From the NCBI GenBank assembly GCA_013821455.1, contig JACDGS010000025.1, positions 1 through 56,412 on the forward strand: a stretch of 56,412 nt of DNA. The letters run 5' to 3'. Source of the stretch: Chthoniobacterales bacterium. Its GTDB lineage: Bacteria > Verrucomicrobiota > Verrucomicrobiia > Chthoniobacterales > UBA10450. Of the stretch, positions 24,914 to 32,695 are shown piece by piece; position 1 is the first letter of the stretch, and each line of letters begins with the position of its first letter. Both the position numbers and the translations under genes were made by a program. Under the pieces are notes generated by a model. That model saw nothing but the letters and a program-made list of their open reading frames with translations, did not search any database and was not told where the DNA came from.

Positions 24914-25726
24914 TCAAATTGCGACTGTAACCCGCAAGTAGGTTGCTGGAATTACGGTCGCATTCTTCTCCGGGCTCTTGTTTTGGCTGGCGAAGAGATC
25001 TTCCAGCTCCTTTTGCAGGTCGGCGGCCTTTCCATTCTTTTCGGCGGCTTCGAAGGCATTCATGGTCGGTCCGTAGTAGGTCTTGAATACCTCGACCAGG
25101 GCGGACGATGGGCCGGGGTAGTTGAAGGTGAAGGTGTCGCGCTCGAAAGATATCTTGTTTGCCGAGACGCCTGCGGCCGTGAACCGCTCGATCACGTTGC
25201 TCTCGACGCCCCAGGTCATCGGACTCACGAAACCTTCCGGCGGTGGCGGCGTATAGCTCGAGCTGATCTTTAGGACCTGCGCGACCAGTGTGGGGTCGTT
25301 AGGTATCCAGTTTCCCATCACGATTCGTCCGCCCGGCTTCGCAACGCGCACCATCTCTTTCGCGACATCGAATGGCTTCGGCGCAAACATCGCGCCGAAG
25401 ACACTGACGACTAAGTCGAAGGTGTGATCGGGTAAGTCCTCCAAATTACAGGCATCACCTTCCTGAAACTTGCAGTTGGTCAGCCCTTGCTCCGCCGCGC
25501 GCTTGTTTCCGGCAGCGACGAGGTTGCTCGCGATATCGACGCCCAACACGTCGGCACCGAGTTTCGCCTCAGGCAGCGCCGTGGTGCCGTCGCCGCAGCC
25601 GAGATCCAGGACCTTGAGTCCTTTCGTGATACCGAGTCGTTGCACGAACGCGTCGCCGCTTTCGCGCATGGTGGCGGCCAGCCGCGTGAAGTCCCCTTTT
25701 TCCCAGAGTGCTTTGTTTGGATTCAT
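24914..25726 (-). CDS. Class I SAM-dependent methyltransferase
   Basis: This 270-residue soluble methyltransferase of the UbiE/Methyltransf_11 type binds SAM through motif I VLDLGCGDGTTALPEAKLGA at about 39-58, the acidic ribose-binding end VLGVDIASNLV, motif II around FQEGDACNLEDLPD, and the post-motif FDLVVSVFGAMFAP. Then KEMVRVAKPGGRIVMGNWIP gives the usual strand 5 region. The C-terminal 110 residues form a substrate cap of unknown specificity. Comparable proteins act on small molecules. It stands alone between pseudogene and kor genes; one 9-mer variant lies at 25298. Confidence 0.88.
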   Translation of the reverse strand: MNPNKALWEKGDFTRLAATMRESGDAFVQRLGITKGLKVLDLGCGDGTTALPEAKLGADVLGVDIASNLVAAGNKRAAEQGLTNCKFQEGDACNLEDLPDHTFDLVVSVFGAMFAPKPFDVAKEMVRVAKPGGRIVMGNWIPNDPTLVAQVLKISSSYTPPPPEGFVSPMTWGVESNVIERFTAAGVSANKISFERDTFTFNYPGPSSALVEVFKTYYGPTMNAFEAAEKNGKAADLQKELEDLFASQNKSPEKNATVIPATYLRVTVAI

Positions 25727-25802
25727 AAGAAGTATTTTAGTCAGAGTCGCGCGTGACCTAACGCTACGATTGAGCGTAAGGCCAATCTATTTCTTTCCCA
25801 TA

Positions 25803-25840
25803 CCGCCGCCCGACGAACGGACGGCGGCATTCCTTTTTTT
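25803..25840 (+). terminator. Hairpin with T run
   Basis: CCGCCGCCCG at 25803-25812 pairs with 25818-25827 (one mismatch) around a 5-base loop, followed by a T-rich stretch ending in seven T at 25834-25840 on the plus strand. No plus-strand gene precedes it, so it would stop antisense read-through into korB; on the minus strand the stem lies 50 bases after the korB stop. Confidence 0.5.
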
Positions 25841-25891
25841 AAGCTTTGGCTAACCTTTGTCGTAAACCGCCGATAGCATAACGGCGCACCG

Positions 25892-26824
25892 TTACTTCAT
25901 TCGATCAAAGGTCTTTTGCAGTAATGCGAGATCGGTGGGCTGGCCAAGTTTTTCGCGCGTGCTATCGACCCACTTTTTCTCGAGCGCGTTCTTCGTCGCC
26001 CGATCATTTTGGTAGAAGACTCCGAAGACCCCGGGGAATGGTATCTGCGCGAGCTTGTAGGCCGCTAACTCATCGGTGGTGTCGTGGCGGTTTTCGTCTT
26101 CGGGCGTGTTATCCCACTTCTTTTCGTCGATGACTTCGAAGCTACCGCCTTTGCGCGGGTTGGCTGGGTCAAAAGCGCCGGGGAAGAATTCGACACACTC
26201 ACTGAGGCATTCGATGACGCTGAAACCCTGGTGATCCATCGCGCGCTCGATCATTTGGATCATGTGGTTGACCTGAGAGGCATGAGTGCGCGCGACAAAG
26301 GTAGCGCCGCTGGCGACGAGCTTTTTCATCGCATTGACCGGCTGATCAATCGCGCCTTGCGGGTCAGTCTTTGACTTAAAACCTATAGGGGAAGTAGGAG
26401 AGGTTTGTTTCTTCGTTAGGCCATAAACGAAGTTATCCATGATGACATAGGTGAGGTTAATGTTCTTGCGCGCGCCGTGCTCGAGGTGGTTGCCGCCGAT
26501 GGAGAAGCCATCGCCATCGCCACCGAAGAGGAAGACTTTGAGGTCCGGCCGCGCGAGGCTGACGCCGCTGGCCAACGGGACGCCGCGACCGTGAATGAAG
26601 TGCGCGCCGTGGCCATTGACGAAATAGGGAAAGCGTGACGAGCAACCAATGCCGGCAAGGGTGACGATTTTCTCGTGATCGATCTGGCGTTTCTCGAGGA
26701 CTTTGTAATAGCAGGCGAGAACGGCGAAGTCGCCGCAACCAGGACACCACGTCGGGTGATCGGCGGTAATGGCTTTCTTGGTTAGTTTCTCGCGTGGTGG
26801 TTCGGCGGTTAGGGTGTCACTCAT
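25892..26824 (-). CDS. korB: 2-oxoacid:ferredoxin oxidoreductase beta subunit (KorB type)
   Basis: This 310-residue thiamine-diphosphate subunit pairs with KorA to convert a 2-oxoacid (most likely 2-oxoglutarate) plus CoA to acyl-CoA, CO2 and reduced ferredoxin. Seen are HPTWCPGCGDFAVLACYYK with a CxxC at 28-31, GIGCSSRFPYFVNGHGAHF, and the TPP/Mg motif GGDGDGFSIGGNHLEHGARK near 100-120, followed by NNDNFVYGLT-like MDNFVYGLTKKQTSPTSP. The ATG at 26824 is chosen over an upstream one lying in a repeat. korA lies 1.5 kb upstream on the same strand, separated by three genes. Confidence 0.93.
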   Translation of the reverse strand: MSDTLTAEPPREKLTKKAITADHPTWCPGCGDFAVLACYYKVLEKRQIDHEKIVTLAGIGCSSRFPYFVNGHGAHFIHGRGVPLASGVSLARPDLKVFLFGGDGDGFSIGGNHLEHGARKNINLTYVIMDNFVYGLTKKQTSPTSPIGFKSKTDPQGAIDQPVNAMKKLVASGATFVARTHASQVNHMIQMIERAMDHQGFSVIECLSECVEFFPGAFDPANPRKGGSFEVIDEKKWDNTPEDENRHDTTDELAAYKLAQIPFPGVFGVFYQNDRATKNALEKKWVDSTREKLGQPTDLALLQKTFDRMK

Positions 26825-26839
26825 AAGATTCTTTTTAAT

Positions 26840-26935
26840 TTGGAAGCCAGGCTGCAAAGGATGCGAAGCAACGGCCAGGCTTTCCAACCATGAAGGGAAG
26901 AGATGAATCAGGAAGGTAGGAAATCAGGAAAAACA
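26840..26935. repeat. Dispersed repeat, family TGGAAGCCAGG, copy 3
   Basis: TGGAAGCCAGGC at 26840-26851 returns in reverse complement at about 26875-26886 (GCCAGGCTTTCCA), followed by purine-rich AATCAGGAAGG and AATCAGGAAAA. It lies between korB and the first small basic protein and overlaps the upstream open part of the korB frame. Confidence 0.6.
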
Positions 26936-26982
26936 CGGTGCGGCTACCTAAGATAGGACTCAGAAGGTAAGACCTTCCTTAC

Positions 26983-27135
26983 TTACTTTATGATCAGGGT
27001 TTCGTTGTGGTTTGTGCGCAAGCCCTGCGTTTGTGCGATACCCTTGGTGGTCTTGCCCGCTTTGACATCTTTCCTGGCATTCATGTCGCGAAGCTTTACG
27101 GTTTTCTTGCTTTTTGTAGTGGGTTTTGTAGCCAT
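26983..27135 (-). CDS. 50-residue basic protein, paralogue A
   Basis: The minus strand from 27135 encodes 50 residues beginning MATKPTTKSKKTVKLRDMNA and ending with TQGLRTNHNETLIIK. A GGAG ribosome-binding sequence lies 7 bases before the ATG. It is rich in Lys and Thr and has no hydrophobic segment. It is strongly similar along its whole length to paralogue B (28137-28289), most clearly in KDVKAGKTTKGI and QTQGLRTNHNETLI. Not recognised. The conserved ends with differing inner positions show selection on the protein. A basic leader-peptide-like or nucleic-acid-binding role are both possible; neither is shown. Confidence 0.75.
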   Translation of the reverse strand: MATKPTTKSKKTVKLRDMNARKDVKAGKTTKGIAQTQGLRTNHNETLIIK

Positions 27136-27180
27136 AATGCGTCTCCTATACCTGCTCGAAGAGGATAGTCCCTGGTCGCG

Positions 27181-28080
27181 TCACGTCAACGGAAGCTTGG
27201 GAAGCGTGGCCCGGGGACAACTCGATTGTTTCCTCTCCGCCAACAAGCGCACGTAATTCCTGCGGCAGGCCGTCAACTTGGGGTGGCGCATGGGGAGCGA
27301 CGCGCGGAAAATTGCCAGCGCCGCGTGCAGCAATTCTTCGGCGCGCTGCCAGTCCCGCCGCGCTTGGCAGAGGATGCCCAGGTTGTTCATCGTCAGGGCG
27401 ACATCGACATGTCTGGAACCGAAGAGCTTTTTTTTGATTTTCAGAGCCTGTTCGTAGTAACGCTCACCTCGGTTTAGGTCGCCGGTTGCATGGTAGGAAG
27501 CGCCAAGATTGTTTAAGGTGATGGCGAAGTCGTAGCGATGGCCGGCCGGATGAGCACGAAAAATTTTCAAGGCGCGGAAGTAAAGCCGGCGGGCCGCGAA
27601 ATGTTTGTGCCGGGCATCCAGGATCGCACCGAGAGCTGCTTCATCCTCCGCGACGGCGGGATCTCCCGGCCCGAGAAGACTTCGCCAGATTTGGACTGAC
27701 TTACGCGCAAGTGGCTCGCCCAGGTCCGGGCGGTTACGGGCGTGCTCGAGTCCACCCATGTTGTGATGGAGAGTGGCTAGCTCGTGAAGACGCGGTTCCT
27801 TAGTCGCGGTAAGTCTCTGCAAAGTCTGCTGGTATATCTGATCCGCGCGTTTGAAGCGGCCCAGATACTTGCAGAGCACTGCGTAGTTATTCAGGGCAAT
27901 ATAAGTTAGCCAGTCACATCTTCCGAAATGGACGGTGGCGTCACTGATAGCCTGCTTTAGCGACGCTTCAGCTTTCCCGTATTCTCCTTTTCGGGTATAG
28001 CTACTTCCCAGCTGACAAAGCCGCCGAATTCTCGTTGCGCTTGCGGTCAGGCTATGGCGGTCTTTCTTCGCAGTCGCCAT
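27181..28080 (-). CDS. Tetratricopeptide-repeat (kinesin light chain-like) protein
   Basis: This 299-residue soluble protein is made of about six TPR units of 40-42 residues, the length typical of kinesin light chain and Fis-TPR proteins. Examples are ALNNYAVLCKYLGRFKRADQ, TLNNLGASYHATGDLNRGER and TMNNLGILCQARRDWQRAEE. Such arrays bind protein partners. No catalytic domain is attached. It is flanked on both sides by the two paralogous 50-residue basic proteins on the same strand, which makes these proteins the first candidates for its ligand. Confidence 0.88.
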   Translation of the reverse strand: MATAKKDRHSLTASATRIRRLCQLGSSYTRKGEYGKAEASLKQAISDATVHFGRCDWLTYIALNNYAVLCKYLGRFKRADQIYQQTLQRLTATKEPRLHELATLHHNMGGLEHARNRPDLGEPLARKSVQIWRSLLGPGDPAVAEDEAALGAILDARHKHFAARRLYFRALKIFRAHPAGHRYDFAITLNNLGASYHATGDLNRGERYYEQALKIKKKLFGSRHVDVALTMNNLGILCQARRDWQRAEELLHAALAIFRASLPMRHPKLTACRRNYVRLLAERKQSSCPRATLPKLPLT

Positions 28081-28136
28081 TGATAAGCGCCGCTGGACGA
28101 CCCTGGACCTAATGTCTTCTGGGGCGAGTACGACGG

Positions 28137-28289
28137 CTAGCTGCTGATCAGGGTTTCGTTGTGGTTTGTGCGCAAGCCTTGCGTTTGTACGATACCTTTG
28201 GTGGTCTTGCCGGCTTTCACATCGCCTTTGGCGCGCATGTCGCGCACTTTGACTATCTTCTTGGTTTTTGTGGTGGGTTTAGTTTGCAT
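28137..28289 (-). CDS. 50-residue basic protein, paralogue B
   Basis: The minus strand from 28289 encodes 50 residues beginning MQTKPTTKTKKIVKVRDMRA and ending TQGLRTNHNETLISS. It aligns without gaps to paralogue A at 26983-27135, with about three quarters of residues identical, including DVKAGKTTKGI and the last QTQGLRTNHNETLI. The DNA is also similar, so duplication is fairly recent, but many differences are silent or conservative. The gene lies directly before the TPR gene and after korA on the same strand; the 65 bases to korA hold one 9-mer at 28354. Confidence 0.75.
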   Translation of the reverse strand: MQTKPTTKTKKIVKVRDMRAKGDVKAGKTTKGIVQTQGLRTNHNETLISS

Positions 28290-28356
28290 AATCGCCTTTT
28301 TTTAACTTACCTGTCTCTCCTGTTTCAAAGCCATTGTTAATGGAAACCTTTCCTCG

Positions 28357-30408
28357 TTAGGCAGTCGAGTTCTGGTCCTTGCTCGGCATCACTGCTTCGT
28401 AGGTCTCGGGGCGTTGGGCAGTGCTATCGCCGGCATGGTCGGAGGCGACTGAGACCTTCGCTTCGGCGCGCGCGGTCGCGGCGGCGGTGGTGGCGTCGTG
28501 CGGAAGAGGCGCAGCCACTTCGGTCGCGCCATTACCAGTCTGTACGGCGCCGTCGCCATGATGCATCGCGGTGCGGCTCGGGAAGGTCTTGCCTTCGAAG
28601 ACTCGCCCGAGGATTTCCTTAACCCGGTAAGTCAGGCCATCGGTCTTGGTGATACTGGCAATTTTTGGCTCGCAGAAACGCGCGCGCAGGAGCGTGGCGA
28701 GTTGGCCGTAACCGTAGAGTCCCTGGTCGTTCATTTCGACGACGAGAACGCGCTCGAAGTTAGAGAAGAGTTTTTCTAATCCGTTAGGCAAGGGGTTGAG
28801 ATGGCGCAGGTGAATGGCACCAATCTTTTCCCCCGCACGACGCGCGCGGGTGACCGCGTCGTGGATCGGGCCGTAGGTCGAGCCCCAGCCGATAAGCAGG
28901 ACGTCGCCTTCCTGTTCGCCGTAAACTTCTGTCACGGGTAATTCATCGGCCAGCTTTTGCAGCTTGGCGCGGCGTTTGGCTGTCATACCCATGTGTAACT
29001 TAGGGCTACCAGTAGGATGACCCATCTCATCATGTTCGAGACCGGTGATAAGTGGATACTTACCGTCGATGATGCGCGTGCCGGGCGCGGCGTGCTGAGT
29101 GATCGCATCGAGCGGATAAGGCTTAAATGTTTCACGCGGTCTCAGGTCAGGCTGGGGATCGAGCATTAGGTTAGCGAGGTCCGGCTCGTCGAACGCCTCA
29201 ATGCGTGTTGCCAGTGAAGTATCGCTGAGGATAAAGACTGGGGTGCTATACTTACGAGCGATGCGCGCGGCTTCGATCGCGATGTAGAAACAGTCTTCCA
29301 CCGTCTTAGCCGCGAGCACGACGCGCGGGCTATCTCCATGGCCACCATAGATAGCCTGGAATAGGTCGCTTTGCTCTACGTTAGTCGGCAACCCAGTGCT
29401 AGGACCACCGCGCTGCACATTGATGATGATGATTGGTATCTCGGCCATCGACGCCCAACCTATCGCTTCGCTCTTCAGTGAGATACCCGGGCCAGCACTC
29501 CCAGTTACCGCAAGGTTACCGGAGTAAGAGAAGCCCAGAGTGATGGAGACAGCGGCTAACTCATCCTCGGCCTGGACAAAGAGCCCACCATACTTAGGTA
29601 ACTCTACTCTTAGTGTCTCCATGACCGACGACCAGGGAGTTATAGGATAACCCGAGCCGTAGCGCACACCGGCGGCGATAAGTCCGTAGGCCAGCGCCTG
29701 GTTGCCATCCATCGTGATCTGGTCCGGCGCGCCCGGCACTTTCGCGACGGTGGAGAACTGGTAGCGCCGCGCGAGGACATTGCCGACGGGATAGGCATAA
29801 CCCGCGGTGAAAGCCATGATCGCGGTGTTAGCAATGCTTTCATCCTTACCCGCGAATTTCTCCTTGATGAGTGTCGTGAGCTTCTCGACATCGAGATGGA
29901 AGATCTTCGCAATAAGTCCGAGAACGAAAATGTTCTTACCCTTATCCTTGGCCGTGCCGCCAAGTGCTTCAACCGTTAGGCCAGTGATAGGAACACCAAC
30001 ATAGACATAGCGCTTGTCGTCCAGATTGGGCTCGACGTTATCCGAGTCGTAAAGGAGGACGCCGCCTTCGCGGAGAAACTCGATGTGATCCTGGTAACTA
30101 TGCTGGTAAAAGGCAATGAGGAAATCCGCTTCGTCCCCAGCGGATAACACTTCGCCGGTGCCCATGCGCACTTGGAAAATCGACGGGCCGCCCGAGATGG
30201 TGGCGGGAATGGTCATATAAGTCATGACTTCCTGCGCACTGCGCCCGGCGAGGCGCGCGAGGAAGGCGCCGGCGCTTTGGATACCGTCCTGTGAATTACC
30301 GGCGAGGCGGATGACTGCGTCGTCGATATTTTCGGGACGCAGATCGGCGCGCTCGGGCGCGGGAAGGGCGGTCGGGTTTGTTTCGGGCAGGCTTGGAGTC
30401 GGGTTCAC
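28357..30408 (-). CDS. korA: 2-oxoacid:ferredoxin oxidoreductase, fused gamma-alpha subunit (KorA type)
   Basis: This 683-residue protein carries the gamma domain first (about 28-220: VIRLAGNSQDGIQSAGAFLA, STISGGPSIFQVR-like TISGGPSIFQVRMG) and then the alpha pyrimidine-binding domain (from about 235: GNQALAYGLIAAGVRYGSGY, PITPWSSVMETL, FVQAEDELAAVSITLGFSYS). The C-terminal third holds the transketolase-C-like domain. With KorB it forms a CoA-dependent, ferredoxin-reducing enzyme used in the TCA cycle or its reverse. The Ala-rich last 60 residues are an extension. The pair is usually adjacent; here three genes intervene. Confidence 0.93.
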   Translation of the reverse strand: MNPTPSLPETNPTALPAPERADLRPENIDDAVIRLAGNSQDGIQSAGAFLARLAGRSAQEVMTYMTIPATISGGPSIFQVRMGTGEVLSAGDEADFLIAFYQHSYQDHIEFLREGGVLLYDSDNVEPNLDDKRYVYVGVPITGLTVEALGGTAKDKGKNIFVLGLIAKIFHLDVEKLTTLIKEKFAGKDESIANTAIMAFTAGYAYPVGNVLARRYQFSTVAKVPGAPDQITMDGNQALAYGLIAAGVRYGSGYPITPWSSVMETLRVELPKYGGLFVQAEDELAAVSITLGFSYSGNLAVTGSAGPGISLKSEAIGWASMAEIPIIIINVQRGGPSTGLPTNVEQSDLFQAIYGGHGDSPRVVLAAKTVEDCFYIAIEAARIARKYSTPVFILSDTSLATRIEAFDEPDLANLMLDPQPDLRPRETFKPYPLDAITQHAAPGTRIIDGKYPLITGLEHDEMGHPTGSPKLHMGMTAKRRAKLQKLADELPVTEVYGEQEGDVLLIGWGSTYGPIHDAVTRARRAGEKIGAIHLRHLNPLPNGLEKLFSNFERVLVVEMNDQGLYGYGQLATLLRARFCEPKIASITKTDGLTYRVKEILGRVFEGKTFPSRTAMHHGDGAVQTGNGATEVAAPLPHDATTAAATARAEAKVSVASDHAGDSTAQRPETYEAVMPSKDQNSTA

Positions 30409-30504
30409 AGAGCGGGACGGGCGGTCGTTAGAATGATCAGTCTAGCCTGATACTCTTAGGCGAAACTGGCACGATTGCCAGCGCGAACCCGCAACGCCGC
30501 TCCG

Positions 30505-30780
30505 CTAGAGAAATTTGAAAGCGACGAAGAGAATCGCGTAGCTAGCCAAGTTACTCAGAATGACGGCGCGTAAAAGATGCGGCAGCCGCCGCCAGGGCGG
30601 AAGACAAAGATAAACGCCGTACTCGATCCCGACGCTCAAAGCCCAAGCCACCAGAAGGAAGGCGGCAAAAGAAAGTAGGCCCCAAGTTTGAGGCCCCGGC
30701 GGCAGCCAAGGCAGCGCCCAGATCAAAAGGAAGAAACCCGCCACGGAAGAAACGACGTTAGCGCTGACAACCGCGAGCAC
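30505..30780 (-). CDS. Small membrane protein, probably 5'-truncated
   Basis: The 91-residue frame from a GTG at 30780 has three membrane helices (SSVAGFFLLIWALPWLP, WGLLSFAAFLLVAWALSVGI, LSNLASYAILFVAFKFL). The same frame continues upstream as VFGALVAEAIIFCFVTAGG, which looks like a further helix, but ends at TGA (30866 region) without a start. A neighbouring frame has MMHLLADVVVPEVW just before, so one frameshift would restore a longer protein. It may be a pseudogene. The family is not recognised. Confidence 0.45.
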   Translation of the reverse strand: MLAVVSANVVSSVAGFFLLIWALPWLPPGPQTWGLLSFAAFLLVAWALSVGIEYGVYLCLPPWRRLPHLLRAVILSNLASYAILFVAFKFL

Positions 30781-30932
30781 ACGTGACCAGAGCGGCGCCC
30801 CGCCCGCAGTGACGAAGCAGAAGATGATGGCCTCCGCGACGAGAGCGCCGAAAACGTATCACTGACCCCGCGTCGCGCCAATGCCAGACTTCCGGAACAA
30901 CAACATCTGCGAGCAGGTGCATCATGATTTCA

Positions 30933-30946
30933 CTAACGATCGTTAG
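30933..30946. repeat. 14-base palindrome overlapping the 9-mer
   Basis: CTAACGATCGTTAG is a perfect palindrome made by two back-to-back half words; the right half continues as the exact TCGTTAGGC at 30940-30948. It is intergenic. Confidence 0.8.
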
Positions 30947-31006
30947 GCAAGAAAGGCCCAGACTGCCAGCACTAATCCGAGGGTTGGGCTCAAAAATTAG
31001 GAGCGC

Positions 31007-31717
31007 TCAACCTTCCATTTGCTCTCGCACCGACGCGCGAAAGCGCCGCGCTTCCTTACTAATACCACTCCAGGCCCCGACCTCGTTCTCGAGCTGGCGT
31101 TTGAGTGTTTCGAAAAGCTCAAACGTGCCACCTTGGTCGAAGCAATTGACCAGCTTCTCGCGGTCGTCCCAGAGCGTCTCGTAGCGCCAATAGGACAAAT
31201 TCTCGATGTAGTAATACTTCATTCCCCCAATCAGATAATCCAGCCAATCCTCCAGATAATAGCGGAGATGAAGGTGAGGGACGGCCAGATAAAGATCGGC
31301 GCGCTTGATGCGCTCATCCTCGTATTTCCGGCATTCGGCGCGGTCTTCGACATAGACCAACAAGCCGTCGATCTCGGGGTCATCATCGAGGCAGAAGACG
31401 AGGCTAATGCGATCATCGCCGGTATAGAGTTCCCGGCCATCGTAGAGACTAAATTCCAGACCGCAGAGAGAAATGCGAGGCAACGAATAGAACTCCTCGT
31501 CGATGCGCGTGAGTTTCGCGCTGGATGGCGGGTTGGGAAAAATATGTCGTGAAAGCAGAATATCTCCTGTGATCGTCTGATCGAATCGCCGGATCGGTGG
31601 AGGGGGCGAAAAGTAGCTGTGCGAGAGCTTCCCGAGATCGGCCATCCTCAGGCAGAGCTCGTCGCGCTGGGCGCAAGCCGGGTATCGACCGCTCCAATAT
31701 GCGACTACCGATGGCAT
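31007..31717 (-). CDS. Hypothetical soluble protein
   Basis: This 236-residue protein is not recognised. It is acidic and aromatic-rich: LSHSYFSPPPPIRRFDQTIT near the N-terminus, then GLEFSLYDGRELYTGDDRIS, EIDGLLVYVEDRAECRKYED, and an aromatic helix region LRYYLEDWLDYLIGGMKYYY followed by FELFETLKRQLENEVGAWSG. No signal peptide or membrane helix. The pattern resembles small immunity-type or regulatory soluble proteins, but no family can be named. It stands alone; its promoter would lie in the 180 bases up to the broken TPR gene. Confidence 0.65.
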   Translation of the reverse strand: MPSVVAYWSGRYPACAQRDELCLRMADLGKLSHSYFSPPPPIRRFDQTITGDILLSRHIFPNPPSSAKLTRIDEEFYSLPRISLCGLEFSLYDGRELYTGDDRISLVFCLDDDPEIDGLLVYVEDRAECRKYEDERIKRADLYLAVPHLHLRYYLEDWLDYLIGGMKYYYIENLSYWRYETLWDDREKLVNCFDQGGTFELFETLKRQLENEVGAWSGISKEARRFRASVREQMEG

Positions 31718-31898
31718 TGATCTGTCCGGTTGAAAAAAGTTGCGTTAGCCGACGATTAAGTGGTGAGCGCTATGAATGCGAGATTTGTTCCGCTGACCTT
31801 AACAAGTCTGAAAAATTGCGTCCAGAATCTTACCATTATTTGTCCGCCGGCTTGACGACGACGCTGCAATCATAAAGCATGGGTCCAGGCAGCCTTGG

Positions 31899-32685
31899 AT
31901 GAAAATAACTAACGAGAACTGGATACGGCTCTGTGGGATGATGCTGGCTGTCGTCACGATTCCGTCAGCGATTTTGGCGGCGCCATCCGAAACGGTCGCC
32001 CCGTCGGGGAAAGGCGTGACGCTTTCGCGAGACGGCATGAAGATCGAAGAAGACGGAGCGGCAAGACGAAAATCGATACCCATAATCCTAATTTCGATCG
32101 GGGCATGGAAGCGCTCTTTGCCGATCGGATGCGGGAAGCGCTCGATTATCTCGGGCGCAAGCGCACCTAAACCGGGCCGAGGCCTTCAATCATTTCGATG
32201 AGTACGAGCAGTCCATCGAGGAATGCGACAAAGCCATTGCACTTTCCAAAGCGGGCTGGGTCTATCACGCGAAACATTCTGAGAAGGCCGGTTCGGACGA
32301 CTCGCTGACCAGCAGCGATCTCGCCTCGGGCTACGCCAAGCGGGGAGTCGCGAAGTGGGAGCTGAAACGGAAGGATGACGCCATTCCCGATCTTGACGCG
32401 GCGGCAAGTTATAAGACGACGAACGCAACGGTTTATATTTATCGAGGTCAATCATACTTAAACCAAGGGAAGTTCGATCTCGCTCAGCACGACTTCGATG
32501 CGGCCATCGCTCTCGATAAAAACTCCGCCGATGGCTACGGCCTGCGTGCCCTCGTGCATGTCCATAACGGAAACGATGCACTCGCGGCGGCCGATCTATT
32601 TCGGGCTGGGAAACTTGACGAAAAGGTGCGAGCAGAATGCGCCGGTTACGCACAACGTATGCGCGCCGCACGCGCGAATAAATAG
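31899..32685 (+). pseudogene. Secreted TPR protein, frameshifted
   Basis: Three frames join to one protein. From ATG 31899 comes a signal peptide (IRLCGMMLAVVTIPSAILAA) and KGVTLSRDGMKIEEDG. After about 32065 a second frame gives IDTHNPNFDRGMEALFADRM and REALDYLGRKRT. After about 32165 a third gives LNRAEAFNHFDEYEQSIEEC and TPR units with RGQSYLNQGKFDLAQHDFDA, ending AQRMRAARANK at 32685. No single frame covers it, so it is broken twice or carries sequence errors. A related secreted Sel1 protein starts 11 bases later. Confidence 0.7.
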
Positions 32686-32695
32686 ATTGCCGCTG

